Origin: Diaporthe sp. PMI_573 | Taxonomy: Eukaryota > Ascomycota > Sordariomycetes > Diaporthales > Diaporthaceae | DNA length: 64,000 nt | Assembly: GCA_021399435.1 (NCBI GenBank) | Contig: JAJTUP010000003.1 | Location: 248,001-312,000, forward strand | Direction: 5' to 3' | Part shown: piece after piece, positions 33,373 through 44,075 of the stretch | How the letters are laid out: every line of letters starts with the position of its first letter | Position numbering within the stretch: the stretch's first letter is position 1 | Made by a program: the position numbers and the translations under genes | Notes under the pieces: model-generated | Databases searched by the model: none | Seen by the model: the letters and a program-made list of their open reading frames with translations, nothing else | Told to the model about the DNA's origin: nothing

Positions 33373-35843
33373 ATGCCTCGATATACAATCTTCGTTGCGG
33401 CCCAGCTCGCGGCGGCTGCTGCTGCGCAAGCCACGAGCCCTGATTCAGCAGACTCGAGTAAGAGAGCTTCATGAGATCCGAGCCTGTAATGCTTGCTGAC
33501 TGTTATATCACTTCAGTAGCGCTGGGTCCAGCTGTAGAGACTGTGACAGACACCGTTGCCGCATCAGGGGTGGACTACTTCTCCTACGAGAAGTCCCAGC
33601 TCACACCAGAGGTCATCAGCAGCCTGGCATCCTACCTGGAGACGCACAACGACAGCGATGCAAGCGCTGCCATATTCGATTTCGCCAACGCCAGTGACGC
33701 CTCCCTGAAGAAGCGGTTCAGAGGTTGCAAGGCGTACCCCGGCAGTGCTTCATGGCCGTCGAAACTTGTCTGGCGGCTGTTTGACCTATTCCTGGGAGGC
33801 TCACTTATCGAGGGCGTCCCGGCTGCTGCGGTGTGCTATCAGGATTGGCCACAGTACGATGAGGCAAAATGTGCTGATCTGGGTGTCTCGTGGACTGACC
33901 CGGCCTGGCGGTAAGCATTCGTGGCTTATGATGGATGTCTTCAGCCCAAGAAACCCCCTAACACGAGTATTGTAGCGCTGCGCAACCCACAGAAGTCGAC
34001 TGGCCGATCTTCGAGGGCATGTCGTGCCTCCCGCCCGACCTGGGAGACTTCCTCTCAAGACCCAACTCGACATGCGAGCTCGGAGGCATGCCAGCCTACG
34101 TCGTGAACGTGACAAATGGTATGCGTCCCGCCCTTCACAGTTCTAGTGCAATAGAGCCACCCAGCAACTGACATGTACACTTGCGTAGTTGCCCAGATCC
34201 AGCTGGCGGTGAACTTTGCCCGCAACCTCAACATCCGGCTCAACGTCAAGAACTCGGGCCACGACTTCAACGCCAAGAGCACGGGAGGCGGTTCGCTCTC
34301 GGTGTGGACCCTCCACCTGCAGGACATTGAGTTCCTGGGCTCTGATTACCAGTCCGCGTCCGGGGCCAAGGGCCCGGCGTTCAAGGTCGGGGCTGGCATC
34401 ACTACGAAGCAGATCTATGACGCGGCTCATGAACAGGGCTTGATGGTCGTTGGTGGCATTGCTCGCGTAAGTGACCTTGAAGATATGTTTGACGAAGGGG
34501 GTGTGACTGACATGCCTGTATAGACCATTGGACTTGCCGGTGGGTATACCGCTGGTGGTGGAAATGGGCCCCTGATCAACAAGTACGGTGTTGCCGCCGA
34601 CCAGGTACTCTCGATGGAGGCCGTTCGTAAGTCATAACCTCCAGGGAATGAATCAGACCATGTCTCAAGACGAATTTTGCTGACTTAACTGGATCCAGTA
34701 CCGGATGGGTCATTTGTATCCGCCGATGAGAAGACCAACTCTGAGTTGTTCTTCGCTCTGCGCGGTGGCGTAAGTCTCAGCATCCTCTTGTGATGCCTGC
34801 GAACTCTCATCCTCGCGATTCCATTTCTCTTGAGGTCTCATGATAGCCTAACAGAAAAAACAGGGCGGAAGTACATGGGGAATAGTAACTAGCCTTGTCA
34901 TCCGGGCTTACGAGGATACCACTATTACCACTCTCAGCTACTCCTTCGGAACCGGAGTCGGCGAAGACACTTTCTGGGCCGGAGTCGATGCTTTATGGTA
35001 TGTCTTCGGATTTCTTTGTCACCCAAAATTCATGCTGATCAAATCGAACCCTGCAGGCAGCAGTTCACGACCTGGCCTGAGGCTGGTATCTGGAGCTACT
35101 TCAGCATGGCCTGCGAGGACGTCGTCAACTGCACGTTCTCCATGGCACCTCAAGTCGCCCCAGGACTAAGCAAATCCGAGCTCGAAGGCCACAACGCAGC
35201 CTTCTTCGCGAACCTCTCGTCGCTGGGCATCTCCGTGGACGACGTCTCCTACAACGAGTACCCAGGGTTCATGGACATGTTCGACGCGACGTTCCTCGAC
35301 ACGACAAACACAGCCGGCTACTGGTACTTCCACAGCACTTCGCGGTTCTTCCCAGAGACCAACTGGCAGAGCCCGGACAGGTTCGCCGCGCAGTCAGCAG
35401 CCATCCGCAACACGACACAGGGCCGTGGCAGCTTCACGGGATATAATTCAAGGCCGGGGGTCAACTCGGGGGTCAGCCAGGACAACGCCGTCAACCCTGC
35501 GTGGCGGGAGGCGCTGGTGTTCGGTATGGGCAACGTGGTGTACGGGTACAACGATACGATGGAGGAGATGGCGGCGGCCAACAAGAAGATGGTGGATGCC
35601 TACGCTGGGTGGCGGGCTGTGAGCGACGGCACGTACCTCAATGAGGCTGATATCAACGAGCCCGACTGGCAGCAGTCCTTTTACGGGGACAATTACGACC
35701 GGCTCTATGAGCTGAAGCAGAAGGTAGACCCTTGGGGTGTGCTTTATGCCACCGGGGCGGTGGGCTCGGAGGACTGGTACGTGGCGGATCAGATCGAGTA
35801 CTTTCCTACGGCGAACGGACGCCTGTGCCCTGTTGGATCATGA
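33373..35843 (+). CDS. Secreted FAD-linked oxidase (isoamyl alcohol oxidase / BBE-like, PCMH domain)
   Basis: Eight exons: 33373–33457, 33517–33910, 33976–34118, 34189–34466, 34524–34626, 34699–34769, 34864–34997 and 35057–35843, giving 664 residues. Signal peptide in the first 20 residues ([14 protein letters not shown]). The FAD-binding PCMH domain starts at about residue 200 ([35 protein letters not shown]); H232 is the likely covalent flavin site, followed by [20 protein letters not shown] and [13 protein letters not shown]. The C-terminus has the berberine-bridge-enzyme pattern ([28 protein letters not shown]). Closest in look to fungal isoamyl alcohol oxidases and ZEB1-type enzymes. It would oxidise a primary alcohol or related substrate with O2, giving peroxide; substrate unknown. 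Confidence 0.9.
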
Positions 35844-36397
35844 GCTTGTTCGAGAACGGGGATTGTTTCAATGTATATATTTTGAGCTTTGCGTCTGAAT
35901 ATAGTCCTACTACCACACGCTGTGCTTTGTGAGTGAATAGCCAATATATAAGAGATAGTCAAGCGACGTGAGTGTGTACTTGTTCTACACTACAGTGGTA
36001 ATCTGCTTTGTCTGAGACAGTAGAAGGCGACAGGGGAGGCAGGTCAAGCAAATGTGGGGGTCCAGGGTAGCTCCAGGGGATGGTGGCCCGTAGTGTGGGG
36101 GTTGGGGGGTTTGGGGGTCCCGCGATGGGCGAACCGGGGCCGTGATGTTGCCGGCTGACCTGCAACATGCATGAGAACAAGCAACACATGACGACTTCTC
36201 TGAGACCTCATTTCCGGATACTGTGGTACCTCGAAGCCCAGTAACCATCAGCTGCCCTGTGAGCCGTCCGGGTCAGTCAAGGGAGACCTGAGGCGGACGA
36301 GAAGGCCCAGGGGTCGCAGCCGACGTCACGACTCAACCCGGTCCCGTCACATCGCACGCATTTCAACTCCTCCGTCCATCCCACCCGGCGACACCAG
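35844..36397. other. Intergenic region
   Basis: Spacer between the FAD oxidase stop and the nucleoside transporter start. It contains a G-rich stretch around 36090–36120 (gtgtgggggttggggggtttggggg), which could form a quadruplex on the plus strand. The last 100 bp are C-rich, as in many fungal 5' UTRs. Confidence 0.55.
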
Positions 36398-38009
36398 ATG
36401 CCTCAAAACACACACGCCGAGGCAGAACCACCATCGCCTCCCTCGACTCTCGTCGGCCTTCTCAACTCCTTCAGGATGGACCGTCTCAAGGGCATGCTGT
36501 ACCGCCGCGGCGGCACCAAAGACGACCGCGACGCCGACCCAGACGAGTACGCGCCGTTGCGAGATCCGGATGACGATGCCTCGGACGGCGGGTACATCTC
36601 CGACGACGGCGAGCTGCTCGACGCCACGGAGGTGCCCTTCTCCTGGCTCGAGTACACCATCTTTGCCATGATCGGCGTGGCCATGCTATGGGCATGGTGA
36701 GCAAATTCCTCTGTCGCATCCTCAGAGTTGCCGACCAGAGACATACCACTTACTATGATCGCTCCAACACAGGAACATGTTCCTCGCCGCCTCGCCCTAC
36801 TTTGCCTCTCGCTTCTCCGACGACCCATGGGCCACGCAGAACTTCCAGTCGGCCATCCTCTCCGTCTCGACCCTGACGAATCTGGGCTCCATGCTCGCCC
36901 TGACCAACATGCAGCGCTCCGCCAACTACCCCAACCGCATCAAGCTCGCCCTGCTCATCAACACCGCCGCCTTCGCCCTCCTGACCCTCTCCACCTCCGT
37001 CTTCACCGCCGTCTCCCCCCGCTGGTACCTGTCCTTCCTCCTCGTGGACGTGTGCTTCGCCGCCCTGGCCACGGGCCTCTTCCAGAACGGCGCCTTCGCC
37101 TTCGCAGCGAGCTTCGGCCGCCCGGAATACACCCAGGCCATAATGGCCGGCCAGGGCGTCGCAGGCGTTCTGCCCGCCCTGGCCCAGATCGTGAGCGTGC
37201 TGGTCGTCCCGCCGACCCAGGGCACCACCGGCGGCGACGACGGCAACAGCGGGGACGACCCCGTGGGCTCCGCCGCCTTCATCTACTTCCTGACCGCGGT
37301 CCTCGTCTCCCTCTGCACCCTCCTGGCCTTCCTGCCCTTGGTGCGCCGGCACGACCGCCTCGTCGAGTCCCGCATGGCCGCCTCCCACCCGGACCTGGCA
37401 GCCAGCATGCTGTCGACCCACTCTCACCACGACATCCAGGAGGCAGAGCAGGCCGCCCGCAGGGTGGTCGGGATGCGCGCCCTGCTGCGCAAGCTGCACT
37501 GGCTGGCCGGTTCTGTGTTTATGTGCTTCGCCGTCGCCATGTTCTTCCCCGTCTTCACGGCCAAGATCCCGTCCACGCATGACGAGGGCAGCGGAAATAG
37601 CAGGATGTTCGACGCGGAGGTCTTCATCCCCCTCGCCTTCTTCGCCTGGAACCTGGGCGACCTCCTGGGCCGCGTCGCAACCGTGGCGCAGTGGAACGCC
37701 GCCGTGCGCACCCGCATGCCCTCCCTACTATTCGCCGTGTCCGTCGCCCGCGCGGGGTTCCTCCCGCTGTACCTGCTGTGCAACATCCGGGGCCGCGGCG
37801 CCGTCGTCCCCAGCGACTTCTTCTACCTGGTCGTCGTGCAGTTTCCCTTTGGCCTGACGAACGGGTGGCTCGCGTCCAACAGCATGATGGGTGCTGCTGA
37901 GTGGGTCGACGAGGACGAGAGGGAGGCCGCTGGCGGGTTCATGGGTTTGAGCCTTGTGGCTGGGCTGGCTGTTGGGAGTCTGTTGAGTTTCACGGCCGCG
38001 GGGATATAG
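36398..38009 (+). CDS. Equilibrative nucleoside transporter (ENT/SLC29, FUN26 type)
   Basis: Two exons, 36398–36696 and 36773–38009, giving 511 residues. The first 85 residues are hydrophilic and acidic. About 11 membrane segments follow, beginning EYTIFAMIGVAMLWAWNMFLAASPYFASRF, the standard ENT first-helix pattern (WNMF is split by the intron). GLFQNGAFAFAASFGRPEYTQAIMAGQGVAGVLPALAQI is the conserved fourth/fifth-helix region. A long loop between helices 6 and 7 is typical. Yeast Fun26 moves nucleosides and nicotinamide riboside across the vacuolar membrane; a similar role is inferred. The second exon is strongly GC-rich. Confidence 0.92.
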
Positions 38010-38546
38010 AAGCGCGTGCTCCTTTCTTCTGACTTTTACTATTGGGGTCTTTTTCGAATCATTCTGGGTGGGTATGATGGAAGGTGGACTTGGGATGGGC
38101 ATCTTGCATGGAATGGCGTTTTCATTTGGTATCATATGGGCGCTATTATACGGAATGGGTTGCGTAAGAATTATGAGGAAACGGCAGCATTGGATATCTA
38201 GCTGGCATCCAGGAAAGCCGTTGGGCTGGGTTTGCAGGACCCTCAATGTCACCATCGTCCTGCTGGAATAGCGGACTGCGTGAGAACATGCCATATTGGC
38301 CAATCAATATAATATGAGATCAGCACATGTCACTCTGACAATGTGATTACTATCTTTGTCTTCTTCCTCGGCGTCCGTTAAAACTCTTGCGGGTGCTCAT
38401 ATTCAGGTCCAAGGAGTCTCATGTGCAAACTCACGCCCACCATCCGATATGCATTGGTCACCACAGACAAGGGTGTCATTTTCACCTGGTACAGTCTATC
38501 TTACTATTACAATCTATCTCATGTCCTCGAGCAGCCAAGAACAACC
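38010..38546. other. Convergent 3' spacer
   Basis: Between the stops of the transporter (+) and the SDR protein (−). No coding signal seen. Confidence 0.6.
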
Positions 38547-39528
38547 CTACAGCATATCCTTCCTCCACCCCTTATTCGCCAGCTCCTCAATCTCAGGAAC
38601 CTCAACAGGGCCCCTCACGCTCTCATCACTAAGCGCCTCCACAGCAGCCTGCGCAACAACATCAACCTTGAGCGGCTTCGCCCCAGCGGCGCCCATCAAC
38701 CCGCCCAGCACCCCGCGCGTCAGCCCGTTGAACACGGCGCCGACGCCCGTCATGGCCGCCATGGGGATGGTGAAGGGCCGACTGCTGTCGTACATGAACG
38801 GCGGCCGCAGGAAGATCCCCCGCATGCGCGGGAACCCGCTCGCGATCAGCGACTCGGCCTCGCGCTTCGTGTCGATGTACCGGCGCGGCAGCACGGGGGC
38901 ACCGCCTGCCGCGCTGACGTACAGGAAGGCCGGGCCTGCTGCTGCTGCTGCGTCAGCGTCGGCGCCTTCCTCGGCGGCGCGCGCCACCAGCACCGCCGAG
39001 TCGCGGTTCATGTTCTCGTAGGTGAGCTGCTTCTCGTTCTCCGGGGGTTTGTAGTTGTTGCTGCTGCCGCTGCCTCGGCCGTCGCGCTCTAGGGGGTTCG
39101 GGCTTCCCCGGGTCGAGTCGAAGGCCTTGCGCAGGCCTGCTATCGGGGACTCCTTGCCTGATACTACGCCCTTGTAGTCTGCCTCGAGGAGGATTCCCAT
39201 AGAGTGGACTATGTAGTCTGCGCCCTTGAGGAGTGGGGCGTATGCTGTGGGCTGGAAGATGTCTGCCGACTCCCATGAGACTTTGTGTGCCCATGATGGG
39301 GGTGTTGAGGAGGCTGTGACGGCGGACCACTTTGGTTCGCCAGAGCGGCTGGAAGCAGGTGAGTCAGCGCATGTGGTTATGGGATGTAGCGTGTCGATTG
39401 AGAATGGTGGTGATCTACCTGATGGAGGTGACATCCCAACCTCGTGCTACTGCGAACTTGCAGATACGTGAGCCCAGGAAGCCGTTGCCGCCGCAGACGA
39501 CGATCTTCTTGGCTGCTGATTTTGACAT
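38547..39528 (-). CDS. NAD(P)-binding SDR, NDUFA9/Coq11-like (mitochondrial)
   Basis: Two exons on the minus strand, 39419–39528 and 38547–39348, giving 303 residues. The N-terminus (MSKSAAKKIVVCGGNGFLGSRICK) has the GGxGFLG dinucleotide loop of atypical SDRs. The next part ADYIVHSMGILLEADYKGV and the YVSA-containing stretch with RYIDTKREAESLI match the yeast YLR290C (Coq11)/NDUFA9-like group, which takes part in coenzyme Q metabolism at the mitochondrial inner membrane. An internal poly-Ala/Asp segment (EEGADADAAAAAG) is a local expansion. Coq11 is the best match by pattern, but NDUFA9-like SDRs are hard to separate by eye. Confidence 0.85.
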
Positions 39529-40562
39529 GGCGATTTGGGTGTGTCTGAGGTTTATTTCAGGGAATGGAGAAGACGTGGACAAGATGGCAGTGACAGAAAT
39601 TTAGAACATGTGAAGAAGGGTGCGGTAGTGAGCTGAGCTTGAGCTGTAAGAGTCGAAGTCGGATGAACCATTAGCACGTATTATGCGAGACCATTACACA
39701 GGTCGGTCACACGGGGACTTGTGGGTGGAAGAATTTGTCCGCTTGACACGATTTTGATGCCGTATATAGCTCCAGAGTTCTTTGTGGTTCTGTCTTGAAA
39801 ATAAACCCCAATTTGTGATTCTGCCGAAGTGGGCTGATGTTGAAAGTGCGGTTGAGAATGAGTGTGGTAGCTCTAAGCTCAAATGGTGATGAAATCATTG
39901 ACCCTGGTGTGGAAGCTCTCGGGCTTGAGGCAGGGGTGCCCTGCAGCTCCACGGGTCGGTGCCGATCGGCCAAAATATTGTGAGCGAACATGGCAGCTGC
40001 GTTGTTGAACCATCGTCGAGACCTCATTTTCTTTGGGAGATCTGCGAGTGACAGTGTTTTTGAATACTGCAGGTTCAATGAAGAGAGTATCCTCCCGTAG
40101 ATTCACACCATTTTCCCACGACAATTGATGCTCCATAGACATGCCAACATGGCTCGCAACTGCCTGGTCAATGCTACGGTGAGTCCCCCGGCCTGGCAGC
40201 GGGTCGTGTTGTGTCAGTACATGCGTTTTTGCGGTGGAGCATGCAGAAGTGGCTCTTGTCTTTTATCCAGTTCTCGAAACACTTCGTCTGGAAACTTCCC
40301 TCTCAGTTAACACCTCCTCAAAAACGCTCCTGCATCTTCTGCCCTCCAGGCCCAAAACACTTGAGCTGCGCCTGCCCCGACCCGCCAGTGTACGTACGCC
40401 CTAGGCTGGAAGTAGGTACCGTCCTGGTCGCGCAAGCGCTGCAGCTGTGATTAGTCATCCCTTCGCCCGCCCTTCCCCAGCCCAAAACACCGCTGCCGCA
40501 GCGAGACGAAAGAGATGTCCCGACACGCAGCTCGCAAGTCACTCCACAACCTTGACTCCATC
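39529..40562. promoter_or_regulatory. Divergent promoter region, SDR and YAF9
   Basis: One kilobase between the start codons of the SDR gene (−) and YAF9 (+). Frames are short. An ATG at 40515 in frame with YAF9 would add 16 residues; I chose the start at 40563 because the homologous proteins begin there. Confidence 0.5.
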
Positions 40563-41366
40563 ATGGCGCCCTCAAATAGCGCCGGCAAGCGCGTCAAGGG
40601 AAAGCAGGTCTACCGCCCCTTCATCTACGGAACAACCGCCCGCCCCTTCGACCCAGAGAAGAACCCCAAGCCGCCGGGCACCCCCGAGGACCACACCCAC
40701 AGCTGGTCCGTCTTCGTCAAGGGCATCGACGACGTCGACATCACCTACTGGCTCAAGCGCGTCCAGTTCAAGCTCCACGAGAGTATCCCAAACCATGTGC
40801 GCATGATCGACGGCCAGAAGGGCGAGCCCTTTGCCGTCCACGAGACCGGCTGGGGCGAGTTCGAGATCACAATCAAGATCTACTACGCCCCCGAGAGCAG
40901 CGAGAAGGCACAGACCCTCTACCACCACCTGCGGCTGCACGCCTACGGCTCCGAGTCCGAGAAGAACGCCATGGTCGCCAACGCCGAGGTCCCCGCATGG
41001 GTCTACGAGGAGCAGGTGTTCAACGAGCCCTATGAGGCTTTCTACGACATCCTGACCTCCGGCGCCATGCCGCCCAGCGACCCCGCCGCCAACACGAAGA
41101 ACAAGTCGGGCGGCAAGGGCGGCAAGGGCGGGGCAAAGGACTCGAACCCGACACCCAAGCGCAGCGAGGGCGGCGTGCTCGAGCGCAGCGCCATGATCCC
41201 CATGCACACGCGGCCCGGCCAGCCATTCAGCGCAGAGGCCGAGAAGCTCGAGATCAAGAAGCTCCGCGACGCCCAGGCCGAGGTCGAGAGGCTCGTCGAG
41301 CAGGTCCGGGCCGAGAACAAGGAGAAGGAGGAGCGGCTGAGGTCGCTCAAGGAGGAGGCGAAGTAG
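40563..41366 (+). CDS. YAF9: YEATS-domain protein Yaf9
   Basis: Single exon of 267 residues from the ATG at 40563 (MAPSNSAGKRVKGKQVYRP). The YEATS domain covers about residues 10–150: RPFIYGTTARPF, HTHSWSVFVKG, YWLKRVQFKLHESIPNHVRMI, PFAVHETGWGEFEITIKIYY. The HSW/GWGEF residues line the acyl-lysine pocket in this family. A Gly/Lys linker and a C-terminal coiled coil (EAEKLEIKKLRDAQAEVERL) follow. Yaf9 is a subunit shared by the NuA4 acetyltransferase and the SWR1 H2A.Z-exchange complex. The ORF ends at TAG 41364–41366, but the same frame stays open after it into a zinc-finger ORF (see next entry). Confidence 0.95.
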   Translation: MAPSNSAGKRVKGKQVYRPFIYGTTARPFDPEKNPKPPGTPEDHTHSWSVFVKGIDDVDITYWLKRVQFKLHESIPNHVRMIDGQKGEPFAVHETGWGEFEITIKIYYAPESSEKAQTLYHHLRLHAYGSESEKNAMVANAEVPAWVYEEQVFNEPYEAFYDILTSGAMPPSDPAANTKNKSGGKGGKGGAKDSNPTPKRSEGGVLERSAMIPMHTRPGQPFSAEAEKLEIKKLRDAQAEVERLVEQVRAENKEKEERLRSLKEEAK

Positions 41367-42698
41367 TCGGGCCCTTCCTCGACACGTGCCTCTTCAGCTC
41401 TATCGGTCTTCACGGACTCCGATTTCCCAGAGCTCCCACGCGGCGATGAAAACCCACCGTCTCCGCCTCAGTCTCTTGAAGAGATTTTAGACATCTCAGG
41501 ACTACAGGGCATCCCGGGCCTCCCAGATCTCCCAAGTCTACCAGACCCATCAAGTCCAACAGGGAAACACCTTCATATCTATCTAGGGGATGAGTCTGAA
41601 TCTTTGGAATCTCAACAACAAGGATGGGAGTTCCCATATTCATCGGCTTCACAAGACTTTTCAGGATTATCAGAAGATCCTGGTGAGTCATCGCGTGTTC
41701 CCGAAGTATCAGACGACCCAGCGCAATACCCGCAGACTAGCTGGCAACAGCAGATTGCCCGGCAACCCGAAAGCAGTGCCCAGCTAGAGGCGAACGAACA
41801 GCAACAGGAGACAGATCACAGTATCACGCCGTATGGACAGTCATCGTCGTATGGACAACCACCGTTGTACGGACAACCCGGAAGCAGTGGTCAGCTACAG
41901 ACGAATGAACAACAACAGGGGACATATAACAGTACCACTCCCTACGGACAGCCGTCGGTGTATGGACAGCTGTCGTCGTATGGGCAACCCGGAAGCAGTG
42001 ACCAGCTAGAGGTGAACGAACAGCAACAGGAGGCGGGTGGCAATATACTGCCCAAAAGACGGCGGGACAGGCCCAAAAAACCGCCGGGCCCGCCCAAAAC
42101 GTGCAGCATCTGTCACAAATCGTTCAGGCGTGGCTCGGATCTCACAAAACACATGATAGCCCACTCGGACGAGAAGCCTTTCCCGTGTCAGTGGTGTGGT
42201 GAGAGATGCAAAAGCAAACCAAATTCCAAAAAACATGAAAAAAGGTGCAAACACAATCCCCAAAATGAAGGGAAAAAACCGCGCAAAGAGAAGCCATCGT
42301 CGTCCGGACAACCCCTCAGTGGACATGGCCAGGTTGACCCGAATCTACTACTGACTTTCCCGGCACCCATTTCCCAATCGGCCGATTCCAGGGAGTATCA
42401 CAAACGAGATTCGTTGTTGGCCCGTCGATGCCCTGTGCCTACCTGCACCTCGACCGGCACCACAATAAGTAATCTTCAAAAGCACATGGAGAGATACCAC
42501 CCGGAAGTATATTTATACAGGTGCAGGGATTGTGGCTGGCCTTCCACTGACAAGGACCACCGCGAGCAACATGCGAAAGACAGCGGCCACCGCTACAAGT
42601 TTGAAAGCCTCTTGTATCGAGCAGAAATTTATGAGATCCCCAAAGAGAAGAGAGCCGTGGAAGAGGGGGCCGCATCTTCTCCGAAAAGTAGTGCGTGA
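41367..42698 (+). CDS. C2H2 zinc-finger ORF in frame with YAF9, without its own early start codon
   Basis: An open frame of 443 codons runs from the codon after the YAF9 amber stop to the TGA at 42696–42698. There is no ATG in frame until 42153, inside the first zinc finger. The first 130 codons are acidic and Pro/Ser-rich. Next come 37-residue tandem repeats rich in YGQ. The C-terminus holds a classical C2H2 finger (CSICHKSFRRGSDLTKHMIAH), a C2HC finger (CQWCGERC…HEKRC), a third finger (CPVPTC…HMERYH) and a weaker fourth (CRDCGWPSTDKDHREQH). DNA binding is inferred. How translation starts is unclear: stop-codon readthrough from YAF9, an upstream exon joined by splicing, or a non-ATG start. 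I saw no splice pair that removes the TAG and keeps the frame. Confidence 0.6.
   Translation, partial: SGPSSTRASSALSVFTDSDFPELPRGDENPPSPPQSLEEILDISGLQGIPGLPDLPSLPDPSSPTGKHLHIYLGDESESLESQQQGWEFPYSSASQDFSGLSEDPGESSRVPEVSDDPAQYPQTSWQQQIARQPESSAQLEANEQQQETDHSITPYGQSSSYGQPPLYGQPGSSGQLQTNEQQQGTYNSTTPYGQPSVYGQLSSYGQPGSSDQLEVNEQQQEAGGNILPKRRRDRPKKPPGPPKTCSICHKSFRRGSDLTKHMIAHSDEKPFPCQWCGERCKSKPNSKKHEKRCKHNPQNEGKKPRKEKPSSSGQPLSGHGQVDPNLLLTFPAPISQSADSREYHKRDSLLARRCPVPTCTSTGTTISNLQKHMERYHPEVYLYRCRDCGWPSTDKDHREQHAKDSGHRYKFESLLYRAEIYEIPKEKRAVEEGAASSPKSSA
41763..42045 (+). repeat. 111-bp tandem repeat (37 codons), about 2.5 copies
   Basis: Unit starts (caacccg…agcagtg) lie at 41763, 41874 and 41985, exactly 111 bp apart. 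Each unit encodes the pattern QPxSSxQLxxNEQQQ…TPYGQxSxYGQ. The copies differ at several bases, and most changes are compatible with a conserved reading frame, which supports translation of this frame. Confidence 0.9.
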
Positions 42699-44075
42699 GG
42701 TTGGGGGTCGAGGTTTTGTGGGCGGTAGTTGAGTGTGTTGCACCGGAATCTTGCCTGCTGGCAGTATGAGCTGGTAGCTACTTGGATCACGGAGAGGGAG
42801 GCCCGGGTGGGTTGTGTCCTCCTCACTATGGCTGCGAGCTTTGTCTTTCCTTTCTGTTCTTGCGCTTGGGTGGCGGTTGTTCTTTTTTTTTTTTTTTTTT
42901 TGCTTTACGGGCCACGGTTTATTGCATTGATACCCAGTCGCGTGGGCCTGTGTTCATGCTGAACTGAACCAGGTCCCGGTCTCCTTTGTGGCGGGGCGCA
43001 CATTGCTCAGGGGGGGGGGAGGGAAAAAGAAATCGGTACGGCGTTAGAAGGGTATCGTATGTGAGATTTCATGCATAGAGAGTAGGAAATTGCCGTTATG
43101 GTTAGTTGCTAGTTGAATAGATCAACATGAATGAGATTGATCAGTTCTTAGAATCAGTACAGTGCCGCTGGCCATGAGAAGTGGTCGAGAACGTGTGCGT
43201 GGACAGTTGGAATTAGTTGAAGTCAGATCAGTCGGCATACCAGAGGTTGGTTTCGCAGCCTCGCGTGCCTAACAACTCAGACCCAGTACTGTCGATGAGA
43301 AACACTTGGGAGTCAATGAGCACTTGGGGCATGTTTGTTTGAGACTGAGATATTTGTATTTGTCTGTTTTGTCTGTTTATAGAGTAGAGGTGGGAGTGTG
43401 TTTCTAATTCTATTACGAATACAGAACCGTCCCAAACCTTGGCCAGCAACGCTGCGGCACAATCGATGGAATTCTCTCCTTTCTTCTCTCCGTTCCTCCC
43501 CCCCCCCGGTTTCTTCCTTCAGCCCAGATCTTACACTTCAATCCGCCATATACATAAAAGAGGCAGGAGTATGCTCGCATTGTAGTACAGGGCGCACATC
43601 CCCCCTTCAGGGGAGGTCTTGGTGCTTTGGGTTGGGTGGGGGCTTCGGAGCCCTGTTTCTCAGATGACAAAGGAAAAAGAATATGTTGGTGGAGAGCGAT
43701 TGTGCAGGTAGGGTGGGGGTTGAAGATGGGTCATGGCCGTCTGTTTGCTTCCGTTTCCTTTCGTTCGACTGGTTTCTTTTTTTTTGGGGGGGGGGGGGCA
43801 TCCGGCCATGCACCATGCTAGTCATTCCACCCGTGTAATGTCCCAAGGTCTGAGCAAAAAAACAAGAAAGAAAGATAACAAAAATCAAATTCCCTCCCTG
43901 ATCTTTTAGATATGCCGCTCGCGGCTCCTTAACGCCTTGCAGGGTTGACTCATAGTAGGATTACCAATCTTTATGGTGAACCCGGGGTATAACGCCATGT
44001 GTGATGAAAAAAGTGAAAAAGGAAAATATGATGACATAGGAGCTGGTTTGCCCCTAAAGAATCGAGGTCTCATGT
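42699..44075. other. Convergent intergenic region with homopolymer tracts
   Basis: Holds the 3' ends of the zinc-finger ORF (+) and MDM34 (−). It contains T-tracts at about 42883–42900, a C-run at about 43497–43507, and a T-tract/G-run at 43769–43798. No gene seen. Confidence 0.6.

Noticed and set aside
17530..36000. A secondary-metabolite gene cluster joining catalase, ADH, methyltransferase fragment and FAD oxidase
   Set aside because: No PKS, NRPS, terpene synthase, P450 or cluster regulator is present, and the genes are separated by long spacers and unrelated loci.
36728..37582. Long open frames on both strands overlapping the nucleoside transporter
   Set aside because: Shadows of the GC-rich second exon; the transporter frame has membrane segments and the ENT motif, the others do not.
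40572..41207. 211-codon minus-strand frame over YAF9
   Set aside because: Antisense to the YEATS domain; Leu/Val/Asp-rich shadow without a domain.
41363..41430. An intron removing the YAF9 amber codon (gtagtc donor, ttcccag acceptor)
   Set aside because: Removing these 68 bases shifts the frame and meets a stop almost at once; the shorter 35-nt option is too short and also shifts.
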